Assembly (NCBI GenBank): GCA_900546625.1
Contig: URDU01000048.1
Span: forward strand, 1 to 14,057
Source of the DNA: an uncultured Lachnobacterium sp.
Lineage (GTDB): Bacteria > Bacillota > Clostridia > Lachnospirales > Lachnospiraceae
Reading direction: 5' to 3'
DNA: 14,057 bases
Made by a program: the position numbers and the translations under genes. Below, one piece after another: positions 6,941 to 13,784 of this stretch (its first letter is position 1; the number at the start of each line of letters is the position of its first letter). A model generated the notes under the pieces. The model was given only the letters and a program-made list of their open reading frames with translations. It was not told the DNA's origin and did no database searches.

Positions 6941-8835
6941 AAAGCATCGATGTAGAGTTAGGAAAATCAAATATGCTGCCGCTTATTGCAAGCCAGCAGT
7001 TTTATGCTTCGTGGAAGGTCTTTATCAGGGAGCTTTTGCTCAATGCCATGGATGCCTGCAATGTGCGGCAGGCACTTGAGTGGAGCTGGGGCACGGAGTT
7101 CCTCGAGCTGGAGCAGGCAAGCCAGATGCGCGATGTCAGGGCCATATATGAGCCGCGCATAGACATCACGTACAGCAGTGATACAAGACTGTTTACGATA
7201 GAGGATAACGGAATAGGCATAAATGAATATGACCTGGAGCACTTTATCGCACAGATAGGGGCAAGCTATTATACAAGCGCAGATTTCTTCAATCAGCAGC
7301 TGAAGTATGAGCCGTATTCCCACTATGGCATCGGGCTATGCTCGTGCTTTACAGTCTCAAAGGCTGTGCTCATCGAGTCGAAAAAGGATAAGGTCATAAA
7401 CACTGCCTGGAACATAAGCAATCCGCAGGATACGGCACCGGTCATGGCAAAGTGGTTTGGAGATAGTGGCCAGATAGAGTATGTCATATCGCAGAAAAAG
7501 ACACCGGGCACACGCATCTCTATCCCTGTAAAGCCATCATATGCGCCGTATATAGATATGGATTTTATAGTGGACACCATAAAGCACTATATGCTTACAC
7601 TGCCTATACCTGTAAATATCAGGTGTGATACGAGGGAGGTATGCCTGTCGCAGCCAAAGGCAAAGTGGAACTATCCGATGAATGAGCTTGTTGGCATGAA
7701 TATCATACGAGTGGATAACAGCCTGCTTGAGGGCTATGTTGCCATATATCATCCAAAGCACAAGGGGTATTTTCCTAAGTCCACGCTGTACCAGCAGGGA
7801 GTCCTTGTGTCAGATGCTACAGACATACTGAGGCTTGCGCCATCGTGGATAGACAATTTCTCGTATCAGCTCAATATCAAAAAAAGGTTTTTAAACATAA
7901 GCATATCGAGAGACGGAGCAGCCTTCGATGAAAAGCACATAGAGCTCCGCCAGTACATCGGACAGATTATTATTGATTTTTTTGGTCAGAGTCCACTCAC
8001 ACTTGGACAGTACCTGTCAGACGGCAGAAAACGGCTGGTAGGTGAATACGAGGCAGAAAACGAGCTGGTAAGCAGAGCTATACAGGTGCTTGTATATATA
8101 AAGGAGCGCGAGGTAGAGGTGCCGGTGAGGACAGTGATAAACGGCTTTATCGGGCGGAAAATAAAGATAGCATTCATGCAGAGGGCGCTTTTTGCACACT
8201 ATAGGGAGAACTACCCTTATGATTATGGTCAGTTTATTGACAAGTACGATATCATAGTATTTGAGCAGAATATCCGAGCCTTCTGGCAGTTTATGACACC
8301 ATACATCACATCTATGGAGTATGTTATGGGTGACATGCCGGGCATCATATACACGGATGTATCGGCAGACCTAACAGTGGCAAAGACAGCAGCATCGTAC
8401 AGAAACGACTACGTGCTAAGACCGGAGTATTATGATCTGGACCCTGTATTTTGTCTGGTGTCAAATGAGCTGACAGACCCGATGGAGCTGGTGATAAATA
8501 CCCACAACCGCAATGCAATGCTTTTGCAGCGCGCCGAAAAGTACAAAAAGGTAAGGATTGCAAGAGCTGTGATCATAGAAAATATCAAGCAGAGGATACT
8601 GGGCAATGCATCCAGATGGAACAGTATCATAGATTTTGGAGGCGAGCTCGTGCACCAATATGAGCTGGAAAAGCCAATGAGCCTGCAGGCACAGTGGTGC
8701 CTCGAGAGAGACTTCCCGGATGAAATCAATGCGTATATAGCAAAGACCTTTACAGACAGGGAAATCGCAGATTACGGGCTTACAAGTCTTTATTTTACAA
8801 GGAAGGACTTTATAAAGTGGTGGATGGCACCATAG
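6937..8835 (+). CDS. Hsp90-like (GHKL) ATPase-domain protein, function unknown
   Basis: The N-terminal third carries an Hsp90/HtpG-type nucleotide fold. RELLLNAMDAC (31-41) places E32, N36 and D39 as in the HtpG catalytic helix; EDNGIGI (89-95) is the GHKL G1 box. HYGIGLCSCF (129-138) followed by VSKAVLIESK resembles the Hsp90 G2/lid region, and GTRISIPV (191-198) resembles the end of the ATPase domain. After about residue 200 I recognise no domain, and the typical Hsp90 middle and C-terminal sequences are not evident. No membrane segment or signal peptide is visible. At 632 residues it is near HtpG length. The start overlaps the kinase stop (ATGA), so it is probably translated together with the BY-kinase. 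It may be a chaperone or a signalling ATPase serving that module; this is inference. Confidence 0.8.
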   Translation: MKSIDVELGKSNMLPLIASQQFYASWKVFIRELLLNAMDACNVRQALEWSWGTEFLELEQASQMRDVRAIYEPRIDITYSSDTRLFTIEDNGIGINEYDLEHFIAQIGASYYTSADFFNQQLKYEPYSHYGIGLCSCFTVSKAVLIESKKDKVINTAWNISNPQDTAPVMAKWFGDSGQIEYVISQKKTPGTRISIPVKPSYAPYIDMDFIVDTIKHYMLTLPIPVNIRCDTREVCLSQPKAKWNYPMNELVGMNIIRVDNSLLEGYVAIYHPKHKGYFPKSTLYQQGVLVSDATDILRLAPSWIDNFSYQLNIKKRFLNISISRDGAAFDEKHIELRQYIGQIIIDFFGQSPLTLGQYLSDGRKRLVGEYEAENELVSRAIQVLVYIKEREVEVPVRTVINGFIGRKIKIAFMQRALFAHYRENYPYDYGQFIDKYDIIVFEQNIRAFWQFMTPYITSMEYVMGDMPGIIYTDVSADLTVAKTAASYRNDYVLRPEYYDLDPVFCLVSNELTDPMELVINTHNRNAMLLQRAEKYKKVRIARAVIIENIKQRILGNASRWNSIIDFGGELVHQYELEKPMSLQAQWCLERDFPDEINAYIAKTFTDREIADYGLTSLYFTRKDFIKWWMAP

Positions 8836-8898
8836 GCTGTACCGCACAGACATATATTATCAAACACTTATTGAAGCATGAATAAGGAGAACATGAAA

Positions 8899-9519
8899 AT
8901 GGAGATATTAGACTTAAACAACGAAGAAGACACAAAAACAACCGATGAGATGGAGCCAAAAAAGCCGGAGGAAAAAACATCACCTGTCAAGGAAATCTTA
9001 AGCTGGGTGTTAACAATCGCATTCGCCATTGTAGCGGCAATACTCATAAAGAACTATGTCATTATAAATGCAAATATTCCGTCAGGCTCGATGGAGAACA
9101 CCATACAGATTGGAGATGACATATTTGGCTTCAGGCTCGCATATACATTTTCTGACCCAAAGCGAGGGGATATAGTCATATTCAATGCCCCGGATTCGCC
9201 TTCTGAGAAGTACATCAAGCGTGTAATAGGTCTGCCGGGAGAGACAGTCACCATAGAGGACGGCCAGGTGTATATAGACGGTGAGGCGCTTGAGGAGGAT
9301 TATCTCAAGTCAAACCAGAGCGGTGAGGATCCGTGGACAGTAAATGCCGGACCTTACGAGTTTAAGGTGCCACAGGACTCATATCTGCTGCTCGGTGACA
9401 ACAGAAACGGCTCATCAGACGCAAGAGTCTGGGAACACACATATGTGTCCAAGGACGATATACTTGCAAAAGCGATATTCAGATATTACCCGTTCGACAG
9501 ATTCGGAGCGGTGAAATAA
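8899..9519 (+). CDS. lepB: type I signal peptidase
   Basis: Signal peptidase I removes signal peptides from exported proteins at the outer face of the membrane. From ATG 8899 the protein has 206 residues: an acidic and lysine-rich cytoplasmic N-terminus (about 1-32), a single TM segment (about 34-53), box B IPSGSMENT with catalytic S64, box D KYIKRVIGLPGE with catalytic K107, and box E GDNRNGSSDAR. Candidate ATGs occur at 8878, 8893 and 8899. AAGGAG (8884-8889) lies 9 bases before 8899 but only 3 before 8893, and lies downstream of 8878, so I prefer 8899. It follows the Hsp90-like gene by 63 bases with no terminator between. Confidence 0.93.
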   Translation: MEILDLNNEEDTKTTDEMEPKKPEEKTSPVKEILSWVLTIAFAIVAAILIKNYVIINANIPSGSMENTIQIGDDIFGFRLAYTFSDPKRGDIVIFNAPDSPSEKYIKRVIGLPGETVTIEDGQVYIDGEALEEDYLKSNQSGEDPWTVNAGPYEFKVPQDSYLLLGDNRNGSSDARVWEHTYVSKDDILAKAIFRYYPFDRFGAVK

Positions 9520-9560
9520 GCTGTAAATCAGGATATAAAATAAAAATAGAGGTAAAGTAA

Positions 9561-10709
9561 ATGCCAAAGACAGAAACAGACATTGAAAAACGAAATAAAT
9601 ATGGCATGCTGTGCGGTATAGTCGGTATATTTTTAAACCTCATACTCTTTGCCGGCAAGCTCTTTGCAGGAATGCTAAGCGGTGCAATTTCAATCACTGC
9701 GGATGCATTCAACAACCTGTCAGATGCAGGCTCATCAATCATCACAATAGCGGGCTTCAAGATGGCGGCGCAGAGAGCTGATGAGGAGCACCCATACGGA
9801 CATGCGAGGATGGAGTATGTGGCTACACTGGCAGTTGCAGCAATCATACTCATAATGGGCTTTGAGCTGTTCAGGGATTCCTTTGGCAAAATCATAAAGC
9901 CGCAGGACATAGAGTTTTCATGGCTTATTGTAGCGATACTACTGGCATCGATAGCCGTAAAATGCGTCATGGCGGTATACAATTTCTATTTTTCAAAAAA
10001 GCTTGATTCATCAACACTCGAAGCGACAGGCAGGGACAGTCTGTCAGACTGTATCGCTACATCTGTAGTACTTGCAGCCACACTCATAGCGCACTTTTCA
10101 GGACTCAATCTGGATGGAATAGGCGGTGTATTTGTGTCATTGTTTATATTCTATTCAGGGATATCATCAGCCAGGGAGGCGATAGACCCGCTGCTTGGAG
10201 CAAAGCCGGAGCCGGAGTTTGTCGATAGACTCAAGGAGATGGTACTGGACTTTGACAAAAACATACTCGGTATGCATGACCTTATGGTGCATGATTATGG
10301 ACCGGGACACAGGATAGTATCGTTTCATGCAGAGGTGCCGGAGGACGGAGATATGGTCGAGCTGCACGATATAATCGATAATCTGGAGCGCAGGATACGA
10401 AGGGAGCTGGGCTGTATAGTGACCATCCACATGGACCCGGTAGCGATAGAGGATGAGGAGGTAGCCGGACTGAAGGCCGAGGTGCTCTCTGTGATAAAAG
10501 GGCTTGATTCGCACATAAATATGCACGATTTCCGTATTATCAGGGGTGATACACATACGAATCTGGTTTTTGACATTGCAGTTCCATTCGGCTATATCAC
10601 CTCAGATGATGATATATGCAATGCAATACAGGAAAATGTCAGGAAAAAGCTTGGAAAGAATTACTATACCGTGATAGAGGTAGACCGCGATAATTACATA
10701 AATATATGA
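9561..10709 (+). CDS. cation diffusion facilitator transporter, possibly Mn-type
   Basis: CDF proteins export divalent metal ions in exchange for protons. The 382-residue protein has about six TM segments in residues 15-210 and a long cytoplasmic C-terminal domain. The TM2 motif is DAFNNLSDAGSS (N51, D55) and the TM5 motif is GRDSLSDC (D159, D163). HPYGHARMEY follows TM2. The transport site would thus be N-D-D-D without histidine. Zinc-type members usually have a histidine there; an Asn/Asp site is reported for Mn exporters such as MntE, so manganese is my inference. The C-terminal domain is longer than usual, with a second segment from about 300. GAGGTAAAG precedes the ATG; 41 bases separate it from lepB. 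Confidence 0.92.
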   Translation: MPKTETDIEKRNKYGMLCGIVGIFLNLILFAGKLFAGMLSGAISITADAFNNLSDAGSSIITIAGFKMAAQRADEEHPYGHARMEYVATLAVAAIILIMGFELFRDSFGKIIKPQDIEFSWLIVAILLASIAVKCVMAVYNFYFSKKLDSSTLEATGRDSLSDCIATSVVLAATLIAHFSGLNLDGIGGVFVSLFIFYSGISSAREAIDPLLGAKPEPEFVDRLKEMVLDFDKNILGMHDLMVHDYGPGHRIVSFHAEVPEDGDMVELHDIIDNLERRIRRELGCIVTIHMDPVAIEDEEVAGLKAEVLSVIKGLDSHINMHDFRIIRGDTHTNLVFDIAVPFGYITSDDDICNAIQENVRKKLGKNYYTVIEVDRDNYINI

Positions 10710-10746
10710 CATTGTAAGGGATATATACGAGCTTCGTCGGTGGCTG

Positions 10747-10776
10747 TTGGGATAAAGAAACGGTGCACAATAAGAT
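10747..10776 (+). promoter_or_regulatory. weak candidate promoter for the two-component genes
   Basis: TTGGGA (10747-10752) and TAAGAT (10771-10776) are 18 bases apart in the 84-base gap between the transporter and the response regulator. Both boxes are imperfect. A separate promoter is plausible because the downstream genes differ in composition and function, but read-through from upstream is equally possible as there is no terminator in the gap. Confidence 0.3.
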
Positions 10777-10793
10777 AAAAGAGGGTAAAGTAT

Positions 10794-11522
10794 ATGTTAC
10801 GAATAGGAATATGTGATGACTCAGCGGAAGCAAGGCAGCATATGCTGCAATTATGTCAGAAATATTATGAAAACAATACGGATGCATTTGAATATAAAAT
10901 GTATAAAAACGCAGAAGAGGTTCTTGAATATTGTGATGATGAGGAAAACCAAAAAATAGATATACTTTTTCTGGATATAGAGATGGATGGTCTCAGCGGA
11001 ATAAAACTAAAGGAACGAGTACTGAAACTGGACAAAATCTGGCGGATAGCATTTGTGTCGAGTCATGATGAGAAGATGATAGATTCCTTTGGAATCAAGA
11101 CTATAGATTTTATCAGGAAGCCGGCCGGATATATGGATGTGAAAGCAGTGCTGGAAAAGGTATTGATAGAGAAATGTGAGAATGTAGGCATTTCGTATTT
11201 GTCTGAAACCGGTCAAAACATAATAATCTATGCTGAGGATATAAGATATATAGAAGCACAGGGAAAATATGCGTATATTTATACCAATGGGCAGAACTTT
11301 GTAGGAATGAATATATCTGAGATTGAGAAACGGCTTGAGGACAGTTCTGTGATACGTGTTCATAAATCATATATGGTTAATCTTGAATATGCCACACTTA
11401 GAAATGGAAAATTATCTATAAGAGATATGGATATTGAAATTCCGATTGGTAGAAGCTATAAAGAAACCGTAAAAAGGTTATATCACGAGTATGGTGAAAG
11501 AATGGCGAGGCGAAGAATGTGA
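10794..11522 (+). CDS. LytTR-family response regulator (AgrA/ComE type)
   Basis: The 242-residue protein has a receiver domain (about 1-125) with acidic pocket D8-D9, phosphoacceptor D61 in FLDIEM, and K109-P110. A C-terminal LytTR DNA-binding domain (about 140-235) shows the typical core VIRVHKSYMVN. LytTR regulators bind pairs of direct repeats about two helical turns apart, often in promoters of bacteriocin or pheromone genes. AGAGGGTAAAG precedes ATG 10794. The gene overlaps the kinase start by four bases (ATGTGA), so the pair is co-translated. A suitable direct repeat lies downstream of the kinase at 12852-12881, which suggests the target. Codon use is more AT-rich than in the preceding genes. 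Confidence 0.95.
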   Translation: MLRIGICDDSAEARQHMLQLCQKYYENNTDAFEYKMYKNAEEVLEYCDDEENQKIDILFLDIEMDGLSGIKLKERVLKLDKIWRIAFVSSHDEKMIDSFGIKTIDFIRKPAGYMDVKAVLEKVLIEKCENVGISYLSETGQNIIIYAEDIRYIEAQGKYAYIYTNGQNFVGMNISEIEKRLEDSSVIRVHKSYMVNLEYATLRNGKLSIRDMDIEIPIGRSYKETVKRLYHEYGERMARRRM

Positions 11523-12814
11523 TAAGGGATATATTGTATTTGATAGTATATTTTGTAACAGAGACGGTACTTTATTCATTAGCATATCGTACTGCACTAA
11601 GTAGAGGAATTACCAATAAAGCTGTCAAATGGATGGTATATATCATTGCGGTGGTAATTACAGGGAGTATTGTATATGTAAATAATAATCTACAGTATGT
11701 AATGGGAGCATCCATATTTATAATGGTTATGTTGCCTGTTTTTATAATAGAGCCATTTAAAATTCAAAATTTGATTTTGTATCCGTTTGTGGTTATAGCA
11801 AGCTCTATATTTGGAATGTTGTTTTCATTTATTATATCTATAAAAATTGGAATTTCTGAATACTACGTTAAGGAATCTCCGGCTTTAACGATTTTATGTC
11901 AGATATTGAGTATAGGTGTCTGGGCGCTAATATATGTAATAAAACGAAGAAAAAATGATCAGGAAGAAGTAGTTTTAGATCTAAAACATTACATCATTTT
12001 GTATTTAGTTACCATCAGTTCATTGATATTAGTAGGATCAATTCAGACTTTTTCAGAATTGGAAGAGTATGAAGATTTGCAAATTTATGGGGTGTTTGCA
12101 GTAATGGCTTGCTGTACACTTGTTGTAGTAACACTTATGCAGATTGTTGTTTTAAGCCAGAATGCACATATAAAAAAGTCAAATGACATGTATAAGGAGC
12201 ATATGGCTTTACAAAAGCAGTACTATGAGCATATGCTTCTGCAATATGAAGAACTGCGGAAATTCCGTCATGATGTAAAAAATCATATGCTTGCGTTAAA
12301 TAGTATGTGTACCAGCGAAGATAATTCACAAATAAAAAAATATTTATCGCAGCTAACTAATGAGGTTTCATCTAAAAAACCGGTAGAGTACACCGGAAAC
12401 AGGGAATTGGATGCGGTAATAGCTCCATTTGTCCTGGAAGCTGAAAGTAAAAATATAAAGGTTCAGTTTAAGGGGCGCGTATCGGATAATGTAGCAATTG
12501 ATATGTTTGATATGTGCACAATAATATCAAATCTCTTAAATAATGCCATAGAGGCATGCGAAAAAATACAAGAGGACAAAAGAATAATTGAGTTTGAGAT
12601 AGCCGGTTATAATTCACAAATATTTATCTCGGTTTGTAATAGTTATGATATGGAGAGTATTATAAATCAAAAACAAAAGTTTATTACTACAAAAGAGGAT
12701 AAGCTGAATCATGGTATTGGCTTAGAAAATGTAAGCAGGACTGTAAAAAAATATGATGGAGATATGAGAATATCTCAGGAAAATGAAAGATTTATTGTAA
12801 CAATAAATATATAA
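11519..12814 (+). CDS. AgrC/BlpH-type GHKL sensor histidine kinase
   Basis: The first 215 residues form about six to seven hydrophobic segments, typical of peptide-pheromone receptors, and contain no extracellular sensor domain. After a coiled region the kinase core has the H-box FRHDVKNHM with H251, the N-box NLLNNAIEA (338-346) and the G-box HGIGLENV. This arrangement (a histidine in FRHDxKNH and a GHKL ATPase) belongs to the HPK10 family of AgrC, ComD and BlpH, which sense secreted peptides. The start is GTG 11519 inside the end of the regulator gene, with GAGG at 11506-11509; length 431 residues is typical. A terminator follows at 12841-12902. The cognate signal peptide is not identified; the small peptides downstream are candidates. 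Confidence 0.94.
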   Translation: MIRDILYLIVYFVTETVLYSLAYRTALSRGITNKAVKWMVYIIAVVITGSIVYVNNNLQYVMGASIFIMVMLPVFIIEPFKIQNLILYPFVVIASSIFGMLFSFIISIKIGISEYYVKESPALTILCQILSIGVWALIYVIKRRKNDQEEVVLDLKHYIILYLVTISSLILVGSIQTFSELEEYEDLQIYGVFAVMACCTLVVVTLMQIVVLSQNAHIKKSNDMYKEHMALQKQYYEHMLLQYEELRKFRHDVKNHMLALNSMCTSEDNSQIKKYLSQLTNEVSSKKPVEYTGNRELDAVIAPFVLEAESKNIKVQFKGRVSDNVAIDMFDMCTIISNLLNNAIEACEKIQEDKRIIEFEIAGYNSQIFISVCNSYDMESIINQKQKFITTKEDKLNHGIGLENVSRTVKKYDGDMRISQENERFIVTINI

Positions 12815-12840
12815 AAAATAGGAAAATAGTTATAGAAATA

Positions 12841-12902
12841 AGCAATCACTATGTCGTTCATACCTAAAAAGTGTCGTTCATGCAATAGTGATTGCTTTTT
12901 TT
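12841..12902 (+). terminator. kinase terminator with a large loop holding a direct repeat
   Basis: AGCAATCACTA (12841-12851) and TAGTGATTGCT (12886-12896) form a perfect 11-bp stem followed by a seven-T run (12896-12902). The loop is 34 bases, far larger than usual for an intrinsic terminator. It contains two copies of TGTCGTTCAT. Confidence 0.75.
12852..12881 (+). promoter_or_regulatory. candidate LytTR operator: 10-bp direct repeat
   Basis: TGTCGTTCAT occurs at 12852-12861 and again at 12872-12881. The start-to-start distance is 20 bases, about two helical turns on the same DNA face. A CGTT core and a 9-10 bp pair with this spacing are typical of AgrA, ComE, PlnC and BlpR-type sites. The right copy ends 34 bases before a possible -10 box, the position expected for an activator site. 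Assignment to the regulator at 10794 is inference. Confidence 0.6.
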
Positions 12903-12921
12903 GTGTATAAAAGAGTATAGT
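12892..12921 (+). promoter_or_regulatory. candidate regulated promoter of the small-peptide genes
   Basis: TTGCTT (12892-12897) and TATAGT (12916-12921) are 18 bases apart. The weak -35 box overlaps the 3' arm of the kinase terminator, and the direct repeat lies just upstream, as in activator-dependent LytTR promoters. Transcription would begin near 12928 and read into AGGGAGG (12941-12947). Confidence 0.5.
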
Positions 12922-12957
12922 GAATATGCAAAGATAAATAAGGGAGGAAATAGTGGG

Positions 12958-13017
12958 ATGACACCAATGATTATAGATCTAGAATGGCTTATTCGAATAT
13001 TGATGGGAAAAAAATAA
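12958..13017 (+). CDS. 19-residue small peptide, function unknown
   Basis: ATG 12958 opens a 19-codon frame, MTPMIIDLEWLIRILMGKK, 10 bases after a strong AGGGAGG. It is the first possible gene behind the candidate LytTR promoter. The peptide is hydrophobic, with interspersed D7, E9 and R13 and a lysine end, so an amphipathic helix is plausible. It has no double-glycine leader, Cys residue or AgrD-like features that I can name. It may be a pheromone, a PSM-like peptide, a leader peptide or a chance frame. The evidence for expression is the ribosome binding site and position only. Confidence 0.4.
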   Translation: MTPMIIDLEWLIRILMGKK

Positions 13018-13229
13018 AAACTTATGATTATAAAAATCTATATTAATAAGTCCGGTAAAGTATCTGATTTACAAAATCAAAAAATTACTTTATAAAACAC
13101 AGTCGGTATAGAATGTGTAGTACTGCTGTACCGCAAGATAATTATGGTATGAAGCAAGCAATTGCTTTATATATATTCTCAACAATGCGCAGAAAGAGAA
13201 AATAGGAATTATATGAAGGGAGAAAGATC
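13018..13229. other. AT-rich leader region before the first bacteriocin-like gene
   Basis: I see no convincing gene. The stretch contains a 5-bp inverted repeat CGGTA/TACCG (13104-13108, 13129-13133) and a perfect 12-bp palindrome AAGCAATTGCTT (13156-13167), neither followed by a T-run. No second copy of the TGTCGTTCAT repeat is present. A 23-codon frame at 13024-13095 lacks a good ribosome binding site. Confidence 0.5.
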
Positions 13230-13376
13230 ATGGAATTAGCATTACAATTTGAAAATTTGAATTGTGAAGAGTTATGTGCGATTGATGGTGGAAACAAAGC
13301 ACAGGATGTAGGCTATCAGGTAGGAAAGTATATTGGAATTACAGCTACATTAATTCTTAAGTTGATGGGATACTAA
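13230..13376 (+). CDS. double-glycine-leader peptide, class IIb bacteriocin-like
   Basis: This 48-residue gene has AAGGGAGA (13216-13223) before ATG 13230. Residues 1-21 form a leader ending LNCEELCAIDGG, which matches the LSxxELxxIxGG pattern cut by C39-peptidase ABC exporters. Cleavage after G21 would release a 27-residue peptide of net charge about +2, starting NKAQDVGYQVG. It contains consecutive GxxxG motifs (G28, G32, G36) followed by a hydrophobic end (TATLILKLMGY). GxxxG motifs and small cationic peptides encoded in pairs are the mark of two-peptide (class IIb) bacteriocins. It has no cysteine after the cleavage site, so a lantibiotic or cyclic thiolactone is unlikely. It could also serve as the signal for the upstream kinase. 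Confidence 0.8.
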   Translation: MELALQFENLNCEELCAIDGGNKAQDVGYQVGKYIGITATLILKLMGY

Positions 13377-13499
13377 ATTAAATAATATTTGAGCATGTTA
13401 ACTTTTGAGATTTGCATCTATAATAATAATATTTGTAAATGTCACAAATAGATATGATTCAGTCGATGTTATCATGAATGTAAAGGAGGTGTATATTAA

Positions 13500-13640
13500 A
13501 TGTTCAAAGAAATTAGTGGAAGAGACCTTTTCATAATTGAGGGGGGAAAGAAAAATCCTGTTTGGAAATTTTTTGAAGGTACAGGATATTTTGCCATTGG
13601 TGTTTACAATGGAATTAAGGACTGGTTTGGAGCTTGTTAG
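13500..13640 (+). CDS. second double-glycine-leader peptide, class IIb bacteriocin-like
   Basis: This 46-residue gene follows a near-perfect AAAGGAGGT (13482-13490), 9 bases before ATG 13500. The 16-residue leader MFKEISGRDLFIIEGG fits the double-glycine pattern, with cleavage after G16. The predicted 30-residue product is cationic (about +2) and aromatic (W22, F24, F25, Y30, F31, Y36, W42, F43), has GxxxG at G34-G38, and ends in GAC with one cysteine. Its IGVYNGIKDWFG segment resembles Blp/lactacin-type peptides by eye. With the peptide at 13230 it may form a two-component bacteriocin. The 123-base gap holds a TATAAT (13419-13424) but no good -35 box. An immunity gene and exporter would be expected nearby. 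Confidence 0.8.
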   Translation: MFKEISGRDLFIIEGGKKNPVWKFFEGTGYFAIGVYNGIKDWFGAC

Positions 13641-13657
13641 GTGATGAACTGAAGAAT

Positions 13658-13687
13658 AAAGAGAGACTAAAATTAGAGTCTCTCTTT
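13658..13687 (+). terminator. 11-bp hairpin after the second peptide gene
   Basis: AAAGAGAGACT (13658-13668) and AGTCTCTCTTT (13677-13687) are perfect inverted copies around an 8-base loop, 18 bases after the peptide stop. Only three T residues close the stem and none follow. It may be a weak terminator or attenuator lowering expression of the next gene, or an mRNA-stabilising end. Confidence 0.5.
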
Positions 13688-13784
13688 AAGGTGGTATTCA
13701 AGTTAAATGAAGCAAAATTAAATATAAATTTTTTGTCAGTGATGAGAACTTTTAATCAAGTCATTTATCAGGAGAATAATACAA

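Noticed and set aside
6879..7079. 66-codon + strand frame spanning the kinase/Hsp90-like junction
   Set aside because: It overlaps two well-supported genes in another frame, has no ribosome binding site of its own and shows no recognisable motif.
8878..8898. Earlier ATGs (8878, 8893) for signal peptidase
   Set aside because: The only good ribosome binding site (8884-8889) lies after 8878 and is too close to 8893; ATG 8899 fits best. The choice does not affect function.
13024..13095. 23-codon frame between the 19-residue peptide and the first bacteriocin-like gene
   Set aside because: There is no ribosome binding site at usable distance, and the peptide has no leader, charge pattern or motif that would support it.
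13230..13640. Lantibiotic or AgrD-type cyclic peptide interpretation of the small genes
   Set aside because: Mature regions lack the Cys/Ser/Thr pattern of lantibiotics, and no LanB/C/M or AgrB gene is in the window; the double-glycine leader and GxxxG motifs fit class II peptides better.
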